In this document: one piece after another, positions 57,616 through 64,000 of the stretch
Layout: every line of letters starts with the position of its first letter
Position numbering within the stretch: position 1 is the stretch's first letter
Source: Golubevia sp. BC0850
Taxonomy: Eukaryota > Basidiomycota > Exobasidiomycetes > Golubeviales > Golubeviaceae
DNA: 64,000 bases
Direction of reading: 5' to 3'
Assembly (NCBI GenBank): GCA_012976225.1
Contig: JAAVVG010000026.1
Span: forward strand, 67,056 to 131,055
Program-made: the position numbers and the translations under genes
Notes under the pieces: generated by a model
Seen by the model: the letters and a program-made list of their open reading frames with translations, nothing else
The model's database searches: none
Told to the model about the DNA's origin: nothing

Positions 57616-58160
57616 TTTACTTGTCTTGTCTGCATATGACTCACGATTCCCTCTAACCTCGAAAAATAGCCTAATGTTTTTGCCTCTCTTTCTCGGATTT
57701 CAAACTTCGCTTTTCTTTTCTTTGGCTTTGGATCAGCCAGCTACTCTATTCTTCCCAAGTCGTTGGCTTGCCATTCACTCTTCCGAAACTTTGAATGTCC
57801 CAAATTTTCATCTCTTTAGTCCCAAGTTCACCTTTCTGTTTGTTTTCTTGCTTCCTTGCTCTCCTCGTTTTTTCTTTCCCTCTGTAAAACCCAAATATGA
57901 AATCATTGCCATCCAATTATTCTTTGTTTCTGATTGCGTGTTTGTCGTCAAACGAGTAGACATGTCTAGGGAGCTCTGATTTGCAAAGTGGTGTCGCTCG
58001 CCTGTCAATCATTCAATCAGAAGGGCGGAAAAGAAAAAGTCATTACATCTTGTTTCTCGTGAGATGGACATTAGAACAATCTCCGGGTGCTAAGTATGCC
58101 TGAGAACACGGCAGTGGGGAGCTTCTTCGAGCTAGCATTCTGGCCCTACTTCTTGCTTCT
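57616..58160. other. Intergenic between convergent genes, nothing recognised
   Basis: About 545 bases, T-rich on the plus strand, covering the 3' regions of the JmjC gene and the alpha/beta hydrolase gene. Confidence 0.6.
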
Positions 58161-59329
58161 TTACAAGCGACTCCATGTCTCAACAAACTTAACAGTCCCC
58201 TCATTAACTTCCTTTGGATTAGAAGCAGCCAAGAAATGTTGACCTCCTTCTACCACCTTGAATTCAGGCTCCTGAGAATTGGTAAACAACTTAAAATCAT
58301 TTTCAGCTTGAGCAACCGAGAACACCTTGTCTTCAGTTCCTTGTAACCATAGGATTGGTTGGAGAACATCTGGTACTCTTCCATAAAGACCGTCTCTATC
58401 GCGAAGGTTGATAGCTGATGAGGAAAGGAGAAAGGTATCAGAGTCTACAAGAGGTTGAAAGAGGTCAGGAGAGACTTACCGATGATTCTCAATCTCTTGC
58501 GACCTTCTTCTCCTTTGTAGACTTCTTGAAGTTTCGGGATCCAGTAAGATTTGAATTCTGGAGTGGCTGCCTGTTGAAGTAGAATGAGAAGGGATTAGAA
58601 GCTGGTTTTCGACATGGCGGCCTTGTTCGGCTTTTGACTGACAGAACCCAGTCCACTTTGGAAGAGAGCGTCCAAAAAGAAGTCTGGAGGAAAATGAGAA
58701 GTAGTAGGGCAGAAAACATTAGATTCAATTAAACTCATTACTCATCCTCAGGATCGAGTCTCAACTCACCAGGAGGTTGGAAATCCTCATTCCCTTCACC
58801 CAGATGTTGAATCAAAGGATTAAATCCTTCATGAATATTCCAACATCCCCTTTCAATCGATTCTTTACTTTCATAATCCATGGAAGAGCCAAGTATGATT
58901 AGTCCTTTGATAGCATCTGGTTTCAACAAAGCCATTCTAGTGACTATCCAGCCTCCCTGAGACATCCCCAGCGCGAAAACGGAAGAAATGTTCAAAGCGG
59001 ACAAGACTTGTAGAGAGCATAAAGCTGTGTCCCAGAAGGTGAACTAGAGAGTGGAGGGGTCAGCGAAGGGTTATCTCCGTGGACGATTTGCTACATGGAC
59101 TTACATGTTCAGTCCCAGTTTTTGAGCCACCTTGACCCAAGGGTTCCACGCAAATCAAGCTGACCTTCTCTAGAAGAGTCGAGTCGTTGAATTGGGCAGC
59201 GAAGATATTGTAAGTCATTCCGAAAGAAGGCATCAAGAACAAAGTTGGCTTGAATGAGTCTTGCTTTGTCATGAAGACTCCCATAGTGCTCGAGAGATGA
59301 GGGACTTGTTGTTGTTGATAGTATGCCAT
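58161..59329 (-). CDS. Alpha/beta hydrolase
   Basis: Five exons (59105..59329, 58770..59043, 58643..58683, 58480..58570, 58161..58414) join in phase to 294 residues. PTLFLMPSFGMTYNIFAAQF and LICVEPLGQGGSKTGTEH form the first strands and oxyanion region. The nucleophile elbow is ALGMSQGGWI. An Asp in WLQGTEDKVFSV and a His in VVEGGQHFLA complete the triad. There is no signal peptide, so it is probably cytosolic. It resembles fungal serine hydrolases of the AB_hydrolase_1 type (esterase, epoxide hydrolase-like or haloperoxidase-like); the substrate is not predictable. The last exon matches the cap-less C-terminal half of the fold. The third exon is 41 nt, ending at a GTCAGT donor. Confidence 0.85.
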
Positions 59330-59574
59330 GATGATTTAGGGAAGAAGAAGAAAAGGTAGAGGAGGGACGAAAGTGAAGAGAGAAGATAGAACACGGGTAT
59401 GGCGTTCGTCCATCGTCCATACTCCATACTCCACTATACGCCACTTCAAGCTTGGAGCAGCAGGCTTGAAGTGCTTTTCCAGGATTGCCCAAACCTGACA
59501 TCCTGACATCTGACAGCCCAAATGGACATTGAAATTAGATTGGCCTCCCAACGATTGATTAGCTTGGTTCCAGG

Positions 59575-59593
59575 TTGGTCAATGCTTGACCAA
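59575..59593. repeat. Inverted repeat TTGGTCAA-TGC-TTGACCAA
   Basis: A perfect 8-bp palindrome with a 3-nt centre. It sits about 245 bp upstream of the alpha/beta hydrolase start (minus strand), so it could be a promoter element or the edge of a small repeat. Confidence 0.5.
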
Positions 59594-61490
59594 TCGTCAG
59601 GCTTTGTTCAAACAGGCTTCAGGCTTGGTCGAACCATGAAACATCGAATGTCAAGTTTTCAATATTCCTCTAAGAACTTCCCGTCCTCGCAGTGGAGGGT
59701 CCCTCTCGATCCTGGTGAGCTCCACTCCAGCTACATTCTTCTTGCTTGATAGTTTCGTCGACCTGTTCGAATCTGGAGTCTCATCTATACTGGAGAAAGA
59801 AACAAGTAACAGTATCTAGGGGTCTAGAAGTAATCTCTAGACTGAGATTTACCCTCCAATTCCTTTTGACTTCCACCCCTGAATCCCAATCCAAAGACTC
59901 ATCGCTTCTTACCTGTCTTTGTGTTTGGGCGATTCTCACCGTCTGAAGTATATGAGGACTTACTTCTTCTTGGAGAGTTGATATTCAGGACATCCCTTTT
60001 TGAAGCTGTACTTCGGACGGGAGAGAGTGAAATGCGACAGAGAGTATTCAAGGAACTGCTCATTTATTTCTCTCTTGCTTCTTGAACATCACCCCTTCTT
60101 TCTCTATTCCCTCCCTTTTCTTTCTGATCTTCTTTTCAACGGATTGTATGAGGGTGAGTATCGTTCAAAGAAATAGGATTGGTTCTGGTCGCTGTTCCTA
60201 ACCCACCTTCCCCTCTAGGGCCTCGTTCAAACAGAAATCTTCCGTTTTACTTACTCAACTGGGAGCGAACTCTAACAGTCAGTCTATATCATTCTCATTA
60301 AGTGGTTGTTTGGACTTGGGAGAGGATAGGCGAGCAGGGGAAAACGGAACCAGATGATGTTGACACTGGACATGGCCTCACCTCTATTCAAACCTCATCT
60401 CTCTATCACTCTTGAGACTGTGAGTAGATTGATCTCATGTTCTCTCTCCTTCTCGCCCTCTCTATCTTCACTGGCTAAGATAAGTGCTCTCTGAAGTTGC
60501 ATTTGTGAGTCACAGCCTTGTCTTCCTACAGTTACTCCTCCCTCATGCTGACACTCACCTTTTCCCAATTTTCCTTATTGAACCCTTATCTCAGAAGCGA
60601 TATCTATTCAAGTCCAAGTGAGTGCGTTTCGTTTCGTGACTCTGGTTCTCACTCCCATCTGCCCGGCTTCGTTTCCGTCGATTTCGCATCACTCCCCTCT
60701 CAATCATCTCTCGTCTTATGTCTACTGCACACTAGATACCACTATGCTTTTCAGTCTATCGTCAATTCTTCATTAACATCACCAAGACTGTCCTAAGCCA
60801 GCTCCAAGCTTGAACCAGTTTTGAGGCAGTTTTTGTTCCCAAGTAGTGTCCAAGCCTGGTCTCCAAGATTGTGTCCACCTTGCGCCCATTGACATGAAAT
60901 TCTTGCCCAAGGACGGTTTCCCAAAGGATTGGTCAAGGGAATCTCAAGATTGGTCAAGCTTGGAGTCCACTACCCCTGCAGACTGATCTGAGTATGAGTC
61001 CAACTTCGGTCCACGTATTCTTTGGGAGTAAAAGTTGAGGAATGAGTGTGATTTGATTGAAGAGCTCCTGTCAGCTCAACTCTTCACTCACGGTGTCACC
61101 TTGTGGTTCTTTGACTTCCAGTTCTTGAAATGCAGATTGAAAGTGGTTATTTGGAGTTCGTTTACCTTTCACAGTTTGAAAGGAACAACGATGAGAGAGT
61201 CGGCTTCTAGTTTCATTAACTCCACTCAAATCAATTCATTGGCTTGAGTGTGAGTTGAGTTTGGGGTGAAATTCAACTCAACTCGGTTGATGATCATCAC
61301 CACGTTTCAAGTCGATGGCAATACTACCATCTCAAAGTTCCTGGATTTTGAGTTTTTCGGGTTCTGGATTTATCTTTCTTTCTTTTGTGAAGAATCTCAA
61401 CAGCATATTGGAAGGTAAGGCTGTATTCTTGACCAGGACTTCTTCTCTGACTGGACTTAAAGGGCTGAATCCAAAAGCTTTGAGGAATGG

Positions 61491-61491
<1 letters not shown>

Positions 61492-61537
<46 letters not shown>
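61492..61537. repeat. 46-nt homopolymer T run (poly A on the minus strand)
   Basis: An uninterrupted T tract, by far the longest homopolymer in the window. Read on the minus strand it is a poly(A) tract 3' of ordinary sequence. It may be the tail of a retroposed copy, a slippage-expanded tract, or an assembly artefact. I see no target-site duplication. Confidence 0.9.
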
Positions 61538-61538
<1 letters not shown>

Positions 61539-61867
61539 AAAATGATGATAATGTAGACAATTCGCAAGATGAGAGGAGAGATGCGAATCTTTTTGTACTT
61601 TCCAACTTTGAGGCGGCTTCTCTGCGAGTTTGAAGGGCGTTGAAGATGAGGATAGCGAAAGGTCTCTGTGAAGCAACATATACCCGTCATGAGTCGAGTT
61701 GGCCCAGAGTTCAATTCACAATCGAGTCGGCCCTGAGAGAAGAGCCAAAACAGAGAGTTCCTCGGCCCCCTTGTTCACCGGCGCTAGCATTGAAGCCAGC
61801 ATGGAGAAGAGGTGAGGAGCGGCAGCAAAAGAAAAGCTGATGGAAGCGGAAATTCATGAGAGAAACC

Positions 61868-61872
61868 AAAAA
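61868..61872 (-). terminator. RNA polymerase III terminator of tRNA-Arg
   Basis: Five T on the minus strand, starting six bases after the discriminator base of the tRNA gene. Confidence 0.75.
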
Positions 61873-61877
61873 GAAAG

Positions 61878-61973
61878 TGACCCAAGTGGGACTCGAACCC
61901 ACAGCCTTCGACTGAACCATCGATTTAAGATATTGATAGAAGGTCGACGCTCTGCCAATTGAGCCATCAGGCC
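61878..61973 (-). tRNA. tRNA-Arg (anticodon UCU) with 23-nt intron
   Basis: Minus strand. The acceptor arm pairs GGCCUGA with UUGGGUC (including G-U pairs) and A73 follows. The D arm is GCUC-AAUUGGCA-GAGC, the anticodon stem UCGAC/GUCGA, and the T arm GUGGG-UUCGAGU-CCCAC with a 5-nt variable loop. The anticodon loop reads C-U-UCU-A, then a 23-nt intron at 61914-61936, then A38. The intron is in the canonical position one base 3' of the anticodon and is removed by the tRNA splicing endonuclease. UCU decodes AGA, the arginine codon that is visibly favoured in this window's genes. The internal A and B boxes are the D and T arms themselves. Confidence 0.93.
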
Positions 61974-63265
61974 TGTGATGGATATTTTTGGTTGCCATAA
62001 TTAAAATATAAATAGATTCAGGCAACACATGCTTCACTACATTAGCTGCTACAGGTGCAAGCCCGCGTACTCTTCTATCCACTAGTAAATACTTTGTTAG
62101 TCTACAAGCAGATCAAGCTCTGGTTCACGATCAGTCAACCTATTCAAAGGGATGTCGTAGGAGAAGAGGTCACAAGAGAAAGAGTTCATGGACTGACAGC
62201 TGTGGAAGACAAAGAAGGATCGATCTGCATGTCGTTCTCTTGCCTAGCTCTGAAGTCTTCTTCTCTCACTTTTTCAAGCGGGCTGAATACCTAGTTCAGA
62301 GAGGCCACTGCTTGCTGGCCGCAGATTTTCTAAAGAGGCTCTGATATTTCAGTTGCTGGGCAAGCATCAGATATGTGGGAGTGGAATCGGGTAGGACTGC
62401 TCGAGTTGGCACGAGAAACTAGCCTCGAGTCGAAAGCAATTCGATCTCTCTTTGTAACCAACATCAGGTTCTCGAATTCGGTCCAGAGAACGTCATGAAG
62501 TTAAAGGGTGGAAGAATCGGGTAAGGTTTTACGATGCTCTCTTCTCTGAAGATCCGCTTTAATCGTTGATAATCCAGGCTTTCTCTTCAGCTTTCCTGGT
62601 GCTTCTTTGTGTGGTTTCAAGACTTTTGTGTGGCCAGCAATCAAATTTTTTTCATACGGCTAAAAGTTGTCTGATCTGAGTGAAACAATGTCCTCTTCTC
62701 ATCTCATTGATCTGAACCTCGATGCAACATAACCCTAACCCTGATTTGATGGGGTATGTTCAAAGATCAATTTCACCAACTCTTGTATACAATTTCACTC
62801 TAAAACAGCTCTTTCCTTTCTACCGATAGGGATAGAAGACCTTTAGAAGGGGAAGGTGGCGGAGGAAAAGTAGCGTCAACTCACATACTCACACCGCCAC
62901 GCACTGCTTTTTCATCCCGTACGTTGTCTCCTTCATTTCCTTCATAAGATTCCTTGATCATGTCTCATATCTCTTGGAACATGTACACACTCCTCATTTG
63001 GGGCGACTGAGGGGAGCTTAGCTTTTGCTTCTTGATCTTCTCCTGACCTAATCCCTGATTTCTGGCAATACGGACAGAAAGTTTTAGAGGTCCCATCGAG
63101 AGGATTCAGACTCACGGTCGACCTCTCTTTGAAACAGCTAGGTCGCGTATTTTCTCCCACGCTTGGTTAGTGGTTTTCAAGTTTCTCTCCCTCGTCCCAC
63201 TTTGCTTCCTTCTCCCTCGACAGAGTTCGAAAATGGCCAACATCAATTAACGGCATGCAGAGGAC
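61974..63265. other. Intergenic, upstream of the right-edge F-box-like gene
   Basis: About 1.3 kb. One plus-strand stretch near 62190-62330 reads protein-like (HVVLLPSSEVFFSHFFKRAE) but has no start, donor or family. A 12-nt CCCTAA-type run at 62731-62742 is too short to mean a telomere. Confidence 0.45.
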
Positions 63266-64000
63266 ATGGAAAGGAATGAAAAGCAGTGGAGCAAGGTCAC
63301 AAAGTTCGGAGATCTGGAACTATTCGACGAAAGAAGTGGTAGCACTCTAGAAGATGTTCCAATCAAAGCTTCATTGAACAACATCGATCAAGATGAGGTG
63401 ATGGCGCTTCTACTCAAATCAAGAGAAACTCTTTGTAACGTCAGTCTGGATTTCCTTCCACGTTTCCTTCAGAATGCACGCTCCCTAGAAGATTACCAAG
63501 ATCTCATCAGTCAACCTCTCACCGCTCCAAGTCGGGAATTGGCAGAACTTTCCTGGGACTTTCCGAACCTGGTCTCATTCAAACTCTTGACGACGGGCCA
63601 GTCAGGATCATCAGAACCATCGGTTCGACTTTGGAGCCGGTAGTGCCAGAGAGCGATGAAGCGATGAGTAAAAGGATGAAGGAAGAGGAAAGGAATCAAG
63701 AGGTAACCCAACCAAGGAGAAATTCGAAACCACTCTCAGAGAATCTAAAAAGTCTTTGGATGAACAACGCAGCTCCAATCTTCTCTTCCTTCCACTTGGA
63801 TCATCCTCTCCCAGCAAGCCTCTGCTCTCAACATTCACACTGAATGGTCTGACTAATCTTCCTAGCATTGGAAAAGAACCCTCACTCCCTGTTCTCCCAA
63901 CTTGAAGCATCTAAGAATCGGAGAGTTTGAACACTGGGTTTCTTTCTTTCACGAAGACATGGAAGCAGCAAAGGAACTCGAACCTCTTCATTTCTCAAGT
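63266..64000 (+). CDS. F-box/LRR-like gene, partial at right edge and possibly disrupted
   Basis: The open frame at 63266-63643 reads KFGDLELFDERSGSTLEDVP, LCNVSLDFLPRFLQNA, and ELSWDFPNLVSFKLLTTG, with LRR-like LxxLxL spacing. After 63600 the protein-like text changes frame more than once: RESKKSLDEQRSSNLLFLPL, then LSTFTLNGLTNLPSIGKEPS, then NLKHLRIGEFEHWVSFFHED to the edge. NLPS..PSLPVLP and NLKHLRIG are clear LRR/F-box-like phrases separated by a one-base shift at a CCC run near 63895. An intron might explain the change near 63640, but not the last one. It resembles the gene at 5692 in style but not in alignable sequence. The upstream start is also uncertain (ATG at 63270 in frame). Confidence 0.4.

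Larger units (their letters stand above)
59330..61877. other. 2.5-kb gene-free region with recurrent TTGGTCAA motif and a long T run
   Basis: No frame in this stretch resembles a known protein. The word TTGGTCAA recurs: as a perfect inverted repeat at 59575-59593, and in direct copies near 60932 and 60951, accompanied by several CCAAGCTTG-like words. A 46-nt T run at 61492-61537 is listed separately. I see no terminal repeats or transposase. Confidence 0.5.

Noticed and set aside
61315-61539. Poly-Phe or poly-Lys proteins
   Set aside because: Artefacts of the 46-nt T tract.
61492-61973. tRNA-derived SINE ending in poly(A)
   Set aside because: The tRNA is fully folded, has a correctly placed intron and its own terminator, so it is a genuine gene; the 340 bp to the T run show no second tRNA-like copy or duplication.
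62731-62742. CCCTAA repeat suggesting a telomere or subtelomere
   Set aside because: Only two units; similar short runs near 4395 and 5350 show it is chance or a promoter motif. Normal genes continue on both sides.

Overview
The window is nuclear DNA of a fungus, most likely a basidiomycete (possibly Pucciniomycotina; the subphylum is a guess). The evidence is dense short GT-AG introns, typical donors of the GTGAGT/GTAAGT type, very short exons down to 8-12 nt, closely packed genes on both strands, and protein families characteristic of fungi (QCR10, HEL2, ADE12, fungal LCAT-like hydrolase, bicupin oxalate decarboxylase). No prokaryotic features, CRISPR arrays or recognisable transposon coding regions were seen. 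All gene models were built by hand from reading-frame phase and splice motifs; most close exactly in phase.

Layout, left to right: the 5' end of a gamma-tubulin complex GCP4 gene (-); a large LCAT-like hydrolase (-); mitochondrial ribosomal protein uS14m (-); a disrupted F-box/LRR-like gene (+); a secreted RlpA/double-psi beta-barrel protein (-); a peroxisomal ABCD half-transporter (-); a tautomerase (+); an RCC1-repeat protein (+) followed by a gene remnant; a ZIP-family zinc transporter (+); a tandem CCCH zinc-finger protein of TTP type (+); a VWA-domain protein (+); a complex I accessory subunit (-) and a FAD monooxygenase (-); the ribosome-collision E3 ligase HEL2/ZNF598 (-), divergent from eIF4A (+) across about 240 bp; a 1719-residue disordered protein (+); a secreted oxalate decarboxylase with a one-base frame break (+); QCR10, SDH4 and ADE12 (all +); a disrupted secreted-protein gene (-); a KDM4/Rph1-like JmjC demethylase (+); an alpha/beta hydrolase (-); about 2.5 kb without genes that carries a 46-nt T run; an intron-containing tRNA-Arg(UCU) (-); and a second F-box/LRR-like gene running off the right edge.

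Functionally this is ordinary chromosome. Four nuclear genes serve mitochondria (uS14m, complex I subunit, SDH4 of complex II, QCR10 of complex III), but they are not one operon-like cluster. Translation is represented by eIF4A and HEL2 in a head-to-head pair. The accessory parts are the lineage-variable F-box-like and secreted-protein genes, and nearly all frame disruptions fall there, with oxalate decarboxylase the exception. I found no convincing undescribed system. The best leads are the frame breaks, the micro-exons, the HEL2/eIF4A promoter, the unexplained open frame near 52.5 kb and the giant disordered protein with a structured-looking C terminus.
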